Positions 50,696-59,998 are shown, counted from the first letter of the stretch. The stretch is 64,000 nucleotides of DNA from CAZDDB01 sp963843285 (GCA_963843285.1 CAWJJO010000012.1:1-64000); one strand, 5' to 3'. Made by a program: numbers and translations. Notes: generated by a model not told the origin, from the sequence alone.

Positions 50696-52363
50696 TCAGG
50701 CCGCATGGAACGACTCAACGGCATCGTTGACGGAAATGTGACGGTTGATCAAGCCCACGTGCTTCTCCAGACCCTCCGCGCGAAGGATGTCCCGGACGGA
50801 CGAACGGATTTCCGCCAGCCGCAGCGTAATTCCCCTTTGGGCAAGAGTCTCATTCAGCTTCGTGAGCATGTTCGCGCCCGCGAGATCCACATGGGGAGTA
50901 GCAGATAGATCGCAAACTGCGAATCGCAGGTCCGCATTCGAACGAACTTTTTCCAGAACGACTTTGCTGATGTAATCCGTATTGAAATAAAGCAAAGCTG
51001 CTTCGACGCGAAAGATCAACGTCCCCGGCACAGCTTCATTATCGGGATTCCTTTCCATATCGGAAAACCGCTTTGATCCCGGAATCCGTCCAAGAAACGC
51101 AACGTGTGGATGGGAAGCTCTGGACAGCAGCATCAGGATGGATGCAACTGCTGCCAGCAGTACCCCCTTCAAAATGCCAAGCAGCAGCACGCCTGCAAAT
51201 GCAACCATGGAAATCTTGAATTCATATGAACTGACACGGTAGATATGCCGAAGAGCGCTGATATTGATGAGCCCTTTCACAGCTATGAGAACGATTGCCG
51301 CCAGAACAACGCTGGGGAGATTCCGGAGCGTTCCTGTCAGAAACAGAAGGCAAAGCGCCAGCGATGCGGATGCGACAATCAGGGCCAGCGGAGTTTTGGC
51401 GCCCGCTTTATCATTCACTGCGGACTGCGAAAGGCCGCCTGCAACCGGGTATCCCCGGCCAAATGCTGCAGCCAGATTCGCAGCGCCAAGCCCAAGCAGC
51501 TCCTGCCGCGCATCGATTTCGTACTCGTGCTTGTCCGCGATAGCGCGGGCGGCGGAAATTCCTTCGATGTAAGCCAACAGAAAACAGGCAAAAGCCAGTG
51601 GAATCACGCCATCTACATCACGCAACCGAAGCGATGGAAGTCCCAATGCAGGCAACCCTTGCGGTATTTCCCCTACCACTTTGACTCCATATTGGGTAAG
51701 CGACGTCATAGTGACAATCACAATCGACGCAATCACGAGCAGCAAAGCTACGGGGCGGCCCGGGAGAAATTTTTCTCCCAGAAGTAAGAACGCCAGCGCA
51801 GCAAGTCCGAATCCGAATACGACAATATTCGTGCTTCCCAGCTGTCCCAGGAGGATCCAGACTTTCTGGAAGAAGTGCTCGCCTCCGCCCGGAACGCCGA
51901 AGAGTTTTGGCAGCTGCGTCATGGCAATACTGAGGGCTGCTCCGGCTTTGAATCCGACAAGGATGGTTTCGCTGATAAAGCTGATCAAGCTGCTCAGGCG
52001 TAATGCCCATGCGATGATACACATAACAGCGACAACCAGAGCCGTCAAACCGGCAATCGAAACCCAGCGCGCTGCGTCTCCGCCCGCCATGCCGGCCACC
52101 GTGACACCAACAAGCATGGAAATTGCGGAAGTGGGACCAATCGCCAGTTGTCGTGATGTGCCGAAAAATGCGTAAGCGAGACAACCCAGCAAATAGCAGT
52201 AGATGCCGTTTTGCGGCGGCATCCCTGCAAGCGTCGCGTACGCAAGTGAGACCGGAACCGCATAGGCAGCCAGAGTGATGCCGGCGATCAAATCTTTCGG
52301 AAACCACTTGCGATCATATTCCGGCAGCCATTGAGCAGGCGGAAAAATGGATTGCAATCTCAT
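50696..52363 (-). CDS. SulP-family anion transporter with STAS domain
   Basis: 555 residues. The membrane part (1-420) has the SLC26/SulP signature KDLIAGITLAAYAVPVSLAY and GLPPQNGIY-like GMPPQNGIYCYLLGCLAYA, followed by ~14 helices and FGRGYPVAGGLSQSAVNDKA. The C-terminal ~120 residues form a STAS domain (ALLYFNTDYISKVVLEKV, CDLSATPHVDLAGANMLTKL). Such proteins move sulfate, bicarbonate or dicarboxylates across the inner membrane. The anion cannot be assigned here, as no carbonic anhydrase or sulfate gene is nearby. Confidence 0.92.
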   Translation of the reverse strand: MRLQSIFPPAQWLPEYDRKWFPKDLIAGITLAAYAVPVSLAYATLAGMPPQNGIYCYLLGCLAYAFFGTSRQLAIGPTSAISMLVGVTVAGMAGGDAARWVSIAGLTALVVAVMCIIAWALRLSSLISFISETILVGFKAGAALSIAMTQLPKLFGVPGGGEHFFQKVWILLGQLGSTNIVVFGFGLAALAFLLLGEKFLPGRPVALLLVIASIVIVTMTSLTQYGVKVVGEIPQGLPALGLPSLRLRDVDGVIPLAFACFLLAYIEGISAARAIADKHEYEIDARQELLGLGAANLAAAFGRGYPVAGGLSQSAVNDKAGAKTPLALIVASASLALCLLFLTGTLRNLPSVVLAAIVLIAVKGLINISALRHIYRVSSYEFKISMVAFAGVLLLGILKGVLLAAVASILMLLSRASHPHVAFLGRIPGSKRFSDMERNPDNEAVPGTLIFRVEAALLYFNTDYISKVVLEKVRSNADLRFAVCDLSATPHVDLAGANMLTKLNETLAQRGITLRLAEIRSSVRDILRAEGLEKHVGLINRHISVNDAVESFHAA

Positions 52364-52383
52364 ACGCCGTCAACTCCGATTTG

Positions 52384-52464
52384 GTTTGTAACGCCGGCGT
52401 CTCGCCGGCCAATCTCAACGATTCACATTCTTTTTTGCCGGCGGGGACGCCGGCGCTACAAACC
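52384..52464. repeat. Dispersed repeat, family E
   Basis: GTTTGTAACGCCGGCGTCTC-GCCGGC and GCCGGCGGGGACGCCGGCGC-TACAAACC are inverted arms. Only one copy is in the window. Confidence 0.75.
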
Positions 52465-52489
52465 GTTCATGTGTTACTGGCACCGTTGC

Positions 52490-53113
52490 TTACTTCTTTT
52501 TGGGAAGCAGTCCCTCTTTTTCAAGACTTTTTACAACTTCTTCAGCAATCTCGCCTACCACAACTGCAGGGTTTTTGGGATTCTTTGTTTCAGTGATACC
52601 AGCCCAGATCAACTTATCGTCTTTCAGTGAAATGAACATCGTTTCGATGAAAACCTTAAGATCGTTTGTCTCTGTGGCATTGTATAATGCGCCCCATCCG
52701 GGATAGTAGACTCCCCAAAAATAGTTGTATTCGTGCCAGTTCTCTTCCTGTTCATACTTATTCGCATCCTCAGAACCCGCGTACTTCATCACCATGGCGC
52801 CATCAAATCCCATACCTTCAATCTTTGATTTCGCCAATTCCTTATTGCTCATCTCTGCCTCTCCCAGGATGGAATAAGAAGCCACCGCTTTTGCGCGCCC
52901 TCCAGCATTGATGAGCCGAACTGCTTTGTCTTCCGCCACTTTACGGGTGAACTCCTGCTTGATGGTCGCCATCACCAGTACTTTCGTAAATTGAAGACTC
53001 GAAGCATCTGCCGAAGGATTCTTCCAGGAACTTTTGATCTTTGTCGAAGATGCAAATTCCGGCAAGAGGAGCAAGCCAAAGAGAACAAGAACTGCTGTGA
53101 ACTTTCGAATCAT
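52490..53113 (-). CDS. Exported hypothetical protein (DUF4136-like)
   Basis: 207 residues. Signal peptide MIRKFTAVLVLFGLLLLPEF (cleaved near ASS). The mature part begins TKIKSSWKNPSADASSLQFT-KVLV, the kind of opening seen in DUF4136-type lipoprotein-like proteins, then EFTRKVAEDKAVRLINAGG, GFDGAMVMKYAG, a Tyr/Trp-rich stretch (WHEYNYFWGVYYPGWGALYN) and IWAGITETKNPKNPAVVVGE. Function unknown. It follows the PPK2 gene by 13 bases on the same strand. Confidence 0.7.
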   Translation of the reverse strand: MIRKFTAVLVLFGLLLLPEFASSTKIKSSWKNPSADASSLQFTKVLVMATIKQEFTRKVAEDKAVRLINAGGRAKAVASYSILGEAEMSNKELAKSKIEGMGFDGAMVMKYAGSEDANKYEQEENWHEYNYFWGVYYPGWGALYNATETNDLKVFIETMFISLKDDKLIWAGITETKNPKNPAVVVGEIAEEVVKSLEKEGLLPKKK

Positions 53114-53126
53114 GAAAATCCTCCGG

Positions 53127-54032
53127 TTACTTCTGAGCCAGCAACGCAGTCTTCACGCCTTGCAGCTCTTTCCGCTTTGCATCATCTACTTTCGGATAGT
53201 GCAAATCTAAGGAGGCAAGCGTGTCGATCACCGCGGCGGCTACCACAATTCGCGTAAACCATTTATTATCGGCCGGCACGACGTACCAGGGAGCATGTTC
53301 CGTCGCTGTGTTCTGGATCATGGCTTCATACGCCTCCATGTAATCGTCCCAAAAGCCGCGTTCCTTTGCATCGGCCATGGATAATTTCCAGTTCTTATCC
53401 GGGTTGTCAATACGTTCCAAAAATCGTCTCTTTTGCTCTTTGCGCGAAACGTGAAGGAAGAATTTTCGGACAATGACTCCGTTCCTTGATAAGTAACGCT
53501 CAAAGTTACGGATATCCTTGTAGCGGCCGTCCCAGACATTCTTCCCGAGGAGCTCGGCTGGAATCTTTTGCGAGTTCAAGAACGCCGGATGCACCCGCAC
53601 GGCCAGCACTTCTTCGTAATACGAACGGTTGAAGATACCGATCCGTCCCCGTTCCGGCAGAGCTTTCATGCACCGCCACAGGTAGTCGTGATCGAGATCT
53701 TCGGAGGAAGGCGACTTAAACGAAAATACCTGGCACCCTTGAGGATTCACGCCGGACATCACATGTTTGATCGCTCCATCCTTTCCGGCAGCATCCATCG
53801 CCTGGAAGATCAGTAGCACAGCCCAGCGATCCTGCGCGTATAGCCTGTCCTGCAAGCCCGCAAGAACATCAACTCCTTCGGCAAGGACCTCTTTCGAACG
53901 AGGTTTATCCTCTTCTTCCAATTTTGCAGTATCACCAGGATCGATATCTTTCAGTTTGAATTTAGAGCCGTTCGTGATGCAGTACGGCCTTGCAAATTTG
54001 CCTGCCTTTTCGATTAATTTTTTGTCTTGCAT
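53127..54032 (-). CDS. Polyphosphate kinase 2 family protein
   Basis: 301 residues. The P-loop kinase core has Walker A FQAMDAAGKDGAI, the lid region NRSYYEEVLAVRVHP and Walker B-like VRKFFLHVSRKEQKRRFLER, with the N-terminal FKLKDIDPGDT typical of the class that phosphorylates AMP/ADP from polyphosphate. It regenerates nucleoside di- or triphosphates, or polymerises phosphate. The exact class (I, II or III) is not decided. It sits between the Spy-like gene and an exported DUF gene; all lie on one strand with gaps of 3-13 bases, suggesting an envelope-stress or starvation operon. Confidence 0.93.
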   Translation of the reverse strand: MQDKKLIEKAGKFARPYCITNGSKFKLKDIDPGDTAKLEEEDKPRSKEVLAEGVDVLAGLQDRLYAQDRWAVLLIFQAMDAAGKDGAIKHVMSGVNPQGCQVFSFKSPSSEDLDHDYLWRCMKALPERGRIGIFNRSYYEEVLAVRVHPAFLNSQKIPAELLGKNVWDGRYKDIRNFERYLSRNGVIVRKFFLHVSRKEQKRRFLERIDNPDKNWKLSMADAKERGFWDDYMEAYEAMIQNTATEHAPWYVVPADNKWFTRIVVAAAVIDTLASLDLHYPKVDDAKRKELQGVKTALLAQK

Positions 54033-54035
54033 ATA

Positions 54036-54548
54036 TCACTTCACCAATGGAACTTCCGAAGCGATCTCAAGATCGATCAGAAGATCTGTCTGATTTTCCA
54101 GTTGTAATAAGCGAGCTACCATTCGAGGAGGCAAAACATTCTTTAGCTCTCCCATGTAGCTCTTTCTTAGGGTTAATCTTTTGTCCTGAAAATCCAAGGC
54201 TCGCATGATCAGCTCGGCTGCCTTTTCATCGGTCATGCTTTCGTAATGATTCGCATAATCCTTGATCAATGCCAACCGCTGATCGTTTAGCTGGATCAAC
54301 TCTTTTTCGTATTTGTCATAGATTGGCCAAAAAGCTTTGCTCTGTTCTTCGGACATAGGTACTGCTTTTTGAATCAGCACTCGTTTCTTCGTTCTGAGAT
54401 CGACGCGTTGCAGCTCCAGCGCGGCATCCTGATATGCTTTCGCAGCGTTTTTATATGCACTCACTGCCTCATCCGCAGACGTTTCAGCGCTTGTCCATCG
54501 CACGGCTGCAGCGAAAAACAAGAGTAGCAGAATTAGAATCCTTTTCAT
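54036..54548 (-). CDS. Spy/CpxP-like periplasmic helical protein
   Basis: 170 residues. Signal peptide MKRILILLLLFFAAAVRWTS (near SAETS). The mature protein is a long helical hairpin rich in charged and Gln/Leu residues (AVSAYKNAAKAYQDAALELQ, SEEQSKAFWPIYDKYEKELI, LKNVLPPRMVARLLQLENQT). LPPRMVARLLQLENQ recalls the LTxxQ-like ends of Spy/CpxP chaperones. It probably acts as a periplasmic chaperone or envelope stress sensor. ATG 54548 has AAGGAGA 8 bases upstream, better than the ATG six bases earlier. It starts 35 bases after the large exported protein gene. Confidence 0.65.
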   Translation of the reverse strand: MKRILILLLLFFAAAVRWTSAETSADEAVSAYKNAAKAYQDAALELQRVDLRTKKRVLIQKAVPMSEEQSKAFWPIYDKYEKELIQLNDQRLALIKDYANHYESMTDEKAAELIMRALDFQDKRLTLRKSYMGELKNVLPPRMVARLLQLENQTDLLIDLEIASEVPLVK

Positions 54549-54583
54549 CCACATTCTCCTTTTGAATTGTGCAGTTGTCTCCC

Positions 54584-56854
54584 CTATCTCCTTCTGCCGC
54601 CACCACCGCGAGACATGGAGGAACGGCTTCGCTGGAAGGACTGTGAGCTTCTGGCGCGCTGGCTTCCGTAATCGCGTTGCGAGCGCTGGCGGTCGAGCGA
54701 ACTGATCGAATCGCGATTGTAGCTGCGGTCCGTTGTCGAGGGCCTGTTCAGATCGCCTTTATCTACATTATTCCAGCTTCCGTTGTCAAAATTTTGCCAG
54801 CCGCTGTCTGTGCGGCGGTAGACGTTGCCATCGCGACCCGCGTAGAGGTCATCCCCTCTTTGACCGACAAATCCGCTATTGCCGTCGGATGTGCGATAGC
54901 GCATGCCACCGCCTTCCTGTCCACTGTAGTGGCCCGTTTTCACCCAATCGTCTCCGCGACGAACTGCAGTACTTCCCCAGGACGAGTAGGCGTTGCTTCC
55001 CTGCCGGGTTCTTGCGGAGGTCCCGGTTCGAGGATTATAAGCTTCGGCATACCCGCGCGCACCGTAAGGTCCATAGGCTGCAGCGCCCCGCGCGTATGTT
55101 CCCGTGCGCGGGTTGTAGCGCGCTCCATAACCGACGCCACCGTAAGGTCCGTAAGCCCAACCGCTTCTCCCAAATGTTCCCGTATACGGGTTATACCAGG
55201 CGGCAGCGCCATAGCTGGCATAGTGAGGATAATAGTAAGGATAACCGCCATACCATCCATAATAGGGCGGATAATACCAGCCGGTTCCCCAAAAAACGCA
55301 ATCGGAGGCAATCACTGTTCCGAAGTATCCTGCTGCCACCGCAACGCTCACCCACTCATCCGTATTGTCATCTTCTTCCTGAATCGTTACATAGGTCACG
55401 TTATAGGCAGGATCACTTGGGGGAATCTTATAAATTTCGGCCGGAATTTTTTCGGCAACTGTCCACGGTCCGGTTGGACTCTTGGAAACAAACCAGACTC
55501 CGTCATAACACAGGTAATATTCATCTTTGAGCTGAATCACATCGTTTGGAGTATTTACTGCTCTCTTTAACTCGGTCGATTGGATCGGTTGAAAATCCGG
55601 TTTGTCTCCAGCGTAAGTTACCTCAGGCGCCTTTGCCGTTTTCTTATTGATCTTTGCTGTTTGCGGAATACTCGCCTGGATGATTGCCTCTTTGGCTTCC
55701 CGTGTTCCCGGAATTGAGGCTCTCACCTTTCCCAGGGCATGTTCGGCGGGAATTTTCTTGAATTCCTCAGGCAGCGTAGGAGTAGCGAAAGTCCAGGGTC
55801 CGTTCTCCAAACTTTTTGTTTTGAACCAGCGCCCGGAAACAAGATAGTAATAGTAACTGTCCGCGGGGTTGAAGATGATTGTGCTATCCGTATTCGATAC
55901 CCACGTGAGACTGGTGCTCGTGATCGGTTTGTAGTCAAACTCGCCTTTCAACTGAATCAATTCAGCCGGTTCTTCACTGATGAAAATGACCGGCATATCT
56001 TCCGGTTTCAGTTTTTCAGGAGGTATGCTGAGCAGGACATCCTTCCAGTTGTCATCTTTGGGCAGTTTCTTGAAAGAATCCGGCAATTTATCGGCTGGCG
56101 AATAAGGACCGTTCAAGTTTGCAGATTTCAACCATGTTTTCTCGTTCCGGAGGTAATTGGTCTTCTCTTTTTCAGAATAGAAAACGTCCCAGTTGGTGTT
56201 GACGATAAACTTCAGCTCGTTGTCTTTGATTGGACTCAGCGCCGGTTTGCCGTCAAACATCACCAGCACAGCGGGCTTCTTGCTGAAAAAGATTTTGGGC
56301 GGATCATTCTTCACATCTACATTTTTGATGCCGGCGCGTTCCAGAGAAACCAGCATCCTGTCCAGCGAAAGGCTTCGCAAGCCAGGTTTGACCATCGCCC
56401 TCAGTTCAACAAGCGCGTTCTGGTTCTTTTCCTTCGTGACGCCGGGAAAATTACAATTTGTTATTTCGAGGTTGGTTAGTTTTACTAAGCGCGATTCGAA
56501 ATCAACTTCCGTTTTTGCCTGCATTTCAACGATTCCTAACTGCGGATTGGTGGCGCCCGTTGGAAGAAATGCTATCGCGGATCGGGCCTTCACCAGCTTG
56601 TAATCCGGCCATTCATCGATTTGAGGCTGATAAACGATCACTTTCCCTTTTGCGTGCTGGATCTCTCTGGGCCAGTCTGCCGGCCCGGTTTCCTTTTGTT
56701 TTGCCGCTGCCGTATCTGCCGGCTTCGTCTGCACTGACGGTTTGGTTTGCGACGGCTGGGTCTGTGCGCCCTGGGAATAGGCCAGTGGCGGAGCAACCAG
56801 TCCGCTCGTCAGAAGTACGATGAGAACCGGCTGACATAACTTACGGATGTTCAT
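54584..56854 (-). CDS. Large exported protein with Gly/Tyr-rich repeats
   Basis: 756 residues. Signal peptide (VLIVLLTSGLVAPPLAYS, then Q). The middle repeats a module four or five times (WFKTKSLENGPWTFATPTLP; WFVSKSPTGPWTVAEKIPAE; TWLKSANLNGPYSPADKLPD), each a short strand-rich unit ending in xxIP. A membrane-like segment YFGTVIASDCVFWGTGWYYP leads to Tyr/Gly repeats (YGPYGGVGYGARYNPRTGTY, ARGAAAYGPYGARG). The C-terminal Arg/Ser-rich tail ends SSMSRGGGGRRR. It is not assigned to a known function; similar proteins in databases carry varied names. A surface or periplasmic structural role is plausible. Confidence 0.75.
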   Translation of the reverse strand: MNIRKLCQPVLIVLLTSGLVAPPLAYSQGAQTQPSQTKPSVQTKPADTAAAKQKETGPADWPREIQHAKGKVIVYQPQIDEWPDYKLVKARSAIAFLPTGATNPQLGIVEMQAKTEVDFESRLVKLTNLEITNCNFPGVTKEKNQNALVELRAMVKPGLRSLSLDRMLVSLERAGIKNVDVKNDPPKIFFSKKPAVLVMFDGKPALSPIKDNELKFIVNTNWDVFYSEKEKTNYLRNEKTWLKSANLNGPYSPADKLPDSFKKLPKDDNWKDVLLSIPPEKLKPEDMPVIFISEEPAELIQLKGEFDYKPITSTSLTWVSNTDSTIIFNPADSYYYYLVSGRWFKTKSLENGPWTFATPTLPEEFKKIPAEHALGKVRASIPGTREAKEAIIQASIPQTAKINKKTAKAPEVTYAGDKPDFQPIQSTELKRAVNTPNDVIQLKDEYYLCYDGVWFVSKSPTGPWTVAEKIPAEIYKIPPSDPAYNVTYVTIQEEDDNTDEWVSVAVAAGYFGTVIASDCVFWGTGWYYPPYYGWYGGYPYYYPHYASYGAAAWYNPYTGTFGRSGWAYGPYGGVGYGARYNPRTGTYARGAAAYGPYGARGYAEAYNPRTGTSARTRQGSNAYSSWGSTAVRRGDDWVKTGHYSGQEGGGMRYRTSDGNSGFVGQRGDDLYAGRDGNVYRRTDSGWQNFDNGSWNNVDKGDLNRPSTTDRSYNRDSISSLDRQRSQRDYGSQRARSSQSFQRSRSSMSRGGGGRRR

Positions 56855-57291
56855 TGTCAATCTCCTGAGAATGCTCAAAATAGCACACAATCATAACGAA
56901 TCAAGAGAAGCAAACAAAGTGCCATCGCTCATTGGTATGTCCTAATTGTGTGTTGCTGCGGATTCCCCTCCTTATGAAGGAGGGGAGTAAGGGGAGGTTG
57001 GAAGACAACCCTCACTTTCATCTCCCCCTTGATAAGGGGGAAAAACGAGCAACACAAACTTAAGACAGTCGCGCTCAGTCGCACATTTGTTATGTTCTCC
57101 AGAAGCGGTATACTTAAGATCTTATTGAATGTCTGATCGCCTCCGTAATACCGTAGTTCGCTCCATCATTCTGGAGGGTGAAAGAAAGCCGTTTCAGTTC
57201 CTGTGTCGTCATGTCATACACGGCTCGGATCTTCCGCAAAGTCGTCAAATCAGTGGCTCAGAAATTGCAGGAGTCAGAAGTGAGGTATGTT
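56855..57291. other. Divergent intergenic region with family C repeat
   Basis: It separates the two exported-protein genes that end in GGGGRRR. It contains a full family C element (56941-57060) and CCTCCGTAATACCGTAG (57140-57156), also found at 48462. No convincing gene is seen. Promoters for both genes must lie here. Confidence 0.5.
56941..57060. repeat. Dispersed repeat, family C (inverse orientation)
   Basis: CCTAATTGTGTGTTGCTGCG ... AAACGAGCAACACAAACTT with CCCCTCCTTATGAAGGAGGGG and CTCCCCCTTGATAAGGGGGA inside. It is the mirror image of 6914-7033. Confidence 0.85.
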
Positions 57292-58575
57292 ATGAATACG
57301 AAATCTTATCGATTGCGGCTTGCAAAACTGGCTGCTCGAAACTTTGTAATCGTTCTGTGTGCAATCCCTCTGATCGGTGGCCCAGTAGCCTATTCGCAGG
57401 AAGCGCAACCGCAAACGCCTGCAGCGTCTTCTCAGGCAGATGCGCCGAAGATTACACCTGATCAGCTCGATTCTCTGGTAGCGCCGATTGCGCTTTTTCC
57501 GGATCCGATGCTGGCACAGACGCTGGCCGCCTCCACTTATCCGCTTGAAGTTGTCCAGCTTCAGCAGTGGTTGGAGAAGCACACGGATTTGAAGGACAAA
57601 GCGCTCGCGGATGCGGTAGCGAAACAACCATGGGATCCCAGTATTCAGGCGATGGCTGGATTACCTGAAGTGGTGAAGCGGCTCGCGGACGATATTCAGT
57701 GGGCCACCGACCTGGGTAACGCTTTCCTGGCGCAGCAAAGCGACGTAATGGATGCGGTACAGCGCATGCGCAAGAAAGCGCAGGGCACAGGAAACTTGAA
57801 GTCGAGCGAGCAGATGAAAGTCGAAACCAAAGTAGTCGAGAGCAAAGAAGTCATTATCGTTGAGCAATCAAGCCCGCAAGTCGTTTACGTTCCCAGTTAC
57901 GACCCGGTTGTTGTCTATGGCGCGCCTGTGTATCCTTATCCGCCAATCTATTATCCGCCGCCAGGGTATTATGCCGCGGGTATGGCAATTTCATTTGGTG
58001 TCGGTGTGGCCATGGGGGCATGCTGTCACGGCGGCTGGGGATGGGGCGCCGGCTGGGGGCACAACGACATCGACATCAACGTGAACAATAATTTTAACCG
58101 CAACAGCAACATCAATCGCAACACGAACATCAATCGGGGCGGCCAGGGGAACACATGGCAGCATAACTCACAGCATCGCGGCGGCGCGCCCTATTCGAAC
58201 CGTTCAACAGCAAATAAATATGGAGGCACGGCACGCGGAGACTCATTATCCAGCCGGCAGTCCAGTGCCCGGCAACAAGTCAGCAAGCAGGGTGGCAATC
58301 TCCAAAGCAGCAACCGTAGCGGAACAGCCGGCAACCGCAGCTCCGCAACAGCGAGCAGCCGTTCCACGGGCGGAAGCTATGGTGGCGGCGGCTCGGATCG
58401 CGTTGGGAGCCGTGATATGTCCCGCGGTTATAGCGGCAGCAGCAGTAGTAGTAGAAATGCAATGGGCAGCGGTTCCCGCAGCAGTTACAGCGGGTCCAGC
58501 GCGCGATCCAGCAGCAGTCGCGGTTCATCCAGTATGCGTTCTTCGCGCGGCGGCGGCGGCGGTCGGCGGAGGTAA
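57292..58575 (+). CDS. DUF3300 domain-containing exported protein
   Basis: 427 residues. Signal peptide (NFVIVLCAIPLIGGPVAYS, then Q). The DUF3300 region (residues ~55-200) shows TPDQLDSLVAPIALFPDPML, AQTLAASTYPLEVVQLQQWL and KQPWDPSIQAMAGLPEVVKR. VYVPSYDPVVVYG and a Gly-rich, His/Trp patch follow. A long Asn/Ser/Gly-rich tail (NNFNRNSNINRNTNINRGG) then ends in SSMRSSRGGGGGRRR. The domain is widespread in Gram-negatives, role unknown. Together with the next gene (DUF2950) it forms a commonly observed pair. ATG 57292 chosen for the signal peptide and GAGG nearby. Confidence 0.9.
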   Translation: MNTKSYRLRLAKLAARNFVIVLCAIPLIGGPVAYSQEAQPQTPAASSQADAPKITPDQLDSLVAPIALFPDPMLAQTLAASTYPLEVVQLQQWLEKHTDLKDKALADAVAKQPWDPSIQAMAGLPEVVKRLADDIQWATDLGNAFLAQQSDVMDAVQRMRKKAQGTGNLKSSEQMKVETKVVESKEVIIVEQSSPQVVYVPSYDPVVVYGAPVYPYPPIYYPPPGYYAAGMAISFGVGVAMGACCHGGWGWGAGWGHNDIDINVNNNFNRNSNINRNTNINRGGQGNTWQHNSQHRGGAPYSNRSTANKYGGTARGDSLSSRQSSARQQVSKQGGNLQSSNRSGTAGNRSSATASSRSTGGSYGGGGSDRVGSRDMSRGYSGSSSSSRNAMGSGSRSSYSGSSARSSSSRGSSSMRSSRGGGGGRRR

Positions 58576-58581
58576 AGAAAC

Positions 58582-59571
58582 ATGATTGGGAGAATCAACA
58601 TGAAATTTAGAATTGTGAAATCAAATCTCTTCATTTACTCATGTTTCGTTTGCGCTGTTGCTTTCGCCTGCTTTCTGGTGACCGGAATGATCTCGGCGCA
58701 ACAAGCGCAGTCGAAGCCGGCTCCCGCTGCATATGGCAGAGCCTTCGCAACTCCTGAAGAAGCCGCCGATGCATTGATCGAAGCGGCAGAAAAGTTCGAC
58801 ATTGCAGCTCTCGAACAGATCTTCGGTCCCGATGCCAAAGACATCATTCTTCCTGAAGAGCAAGCTCGCAACAAGGAAATAGCTACAACGTTTGCTGAGC
58901 TCGCTCGCGAGAAAAGATCAGTGTCAGTGGATCCGAAAAACAAGAACCATGCGATTTTGAACATCGGCAAAGAGGATTGGCCATTCTCGGTTCCTCTCGC
59001 CAAGAAGGGCGGCAAATGGGTTTTCGATGTTGCAGCCGGACGACAGGAGATCATCTATCGCCGCATTGGCGGTAATGAACTGGACGCCATCGAAATCTGC
59101 CGTGGCTTTGTGGAGGCTCAGCACGAATACGCGCTCGAAAAGCACGACGGTTCCGAGGTAAATCAGTATGCACAGCGCATCATCAGCACGCCGGGAAAAC
59201 AAGATGGGCTGGCGTGGAAAGATGCAGATGGCAAATGGAATGGTCCCATCGGCGAGAATATCGCCAATGCTATCGAGAAGGGCTACAATGCGGTTCAGCC
59301 ATACCACGGTTACTTTTTCAAGAGCTTGAAAGGACAGGGCCCTGCCGCGCCACTCGGGCAAATGGACTTTGTAGTGAATGGCGTGATGATTGGAGGCTTC
59401 GCCCTCGCTGCCACACCTGCGCAGTACGGCGTCACCGGATTGAAATCGTTTATCGTCAGCCACGACGGTGTCGTCTATGAAAAAGACTTTGGGGAAAATA
59501 CGCTTGAGGAATTCAAGAAGCTGGAACGTTTCAACCCTGACAAGACGTGGAGCCCGGTGGAAGATCAATAG
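58582..59571 (+). CDS. DUF2950 domain-containing exported protein
   Basis: 329 residues. Signal segment (CFVCAVAFACFLVTGMISAQ). The DUF2950 domain is recognisable: FATPEEAADALIEAAEKFD, KGGKWVFDVAAGRQEIIYRR-IGGNE, EICRGFVEAQHEYA, GKQDGLAWKDADGKWNGPIG, PYHGYFFKSLKGQG, FIVSHDGVVYEKDFG. Its function is unknown. A GGAGGT site sits 10 bases before ATG 58582; an alternative ATG at 58600 also works. It lies 6 bases after the DUF3300 gene, so the pair is one operon. Confidence 0.9.
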   Translation: MIGRINMKFRIVKSNLFIYSCFVCAVAFACFLVTGMISAQQAQSKPAPAAYGRAFATPEEAADALIEAAEKFDIAALEQIFGPDAKDIILPEEQARNKEIATTFAELAREKRSVSVDPKNKNHAILNIGKEDWPFSVPLAKKGGKWVFDVAAGRQEIIYRRIGGNELDAIEICRGFVEAQHEYALEKHDGSEVNQYAQRIISTPGKQDGLAWKDADGKWNGPIGENIANAIEKGYNAVQPYHGYFFKSLKGQGPAAPLGQMDFVVNGVMIGGFALAATPAQYGVTGLKSFIVSHDGVVYEKDFGENTLEEFKKLERFNPDKTWSPVEDQ

Positions 59572-59645
59572 ATGAAATCGCCGGCCTCGTCACGCGGATG
59601 GCGATAATATTTAACTAATTGGTTAAAAATTCAAAGAGCGACGCC

Positions 59646-59998
59646 TCAACTCAATAGTAGGACCCACAAGATGACTGCTGCGGGTCCCAACAATCCGATC
59701 AGGAACCCACCAATTCTGAAATCCTTCTGATCCACCAGCCCGTGGGTGTTTACATACTTGGCGATATTTTGCGGTTGTGAATTAAATTTCGGGTTTCCCA
59801 ACGAAAAAGCGAGAAATGCCAGAATGAATAAACCGACGGAAAAAGGAGGAATCGCCTCCGTGATCCAGAGTCCAATGGAAAAAACAAAAGAAAGAGAACG
59901 TACACCTGCGAATCGTTATATTGAGGCTCTCTCAGCAGCAAGGTCAGGGCGATGGCCGATCCAAGTGAGAGAATAAACGCGATTGTTTTCCTGGTCAT
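59646..59998 (-). pseudogene. Frameshifted fragment of an SLC13/DASS-type anion transporter
   Basis: The frame opens with TRKTIAFILSLGSAIALTLL-LREPQ and runs to YVLFLLFF. The reading then shifts by one base within a T-run near 59880 and continues as IGLWITEAIPPFSVGLFILA, FLAFSLGNPKFNSQPQNIAK-YVNTH, then GGFLIGLLGPAAVILWVLLL and stop. ITEAIPxxxxxL and YVNTx are typical of the first helices of SLC13/CitT-type permeases. The remaining ~350 residues are missing, so it is a truncated relic (or a small membrane gene with a sequencing error). It explains the otherwise gene-free gap 59572-60054. Confidence 0.5.

Noticed and set aside
54677..55570. 297-residue plus-strand open frame
   Set aside because: Antisense of the Gly/Tyr-rich repeats; the composition (Ile/Val/Arg-rich without motifs) is what the reverse of such repeats gives.
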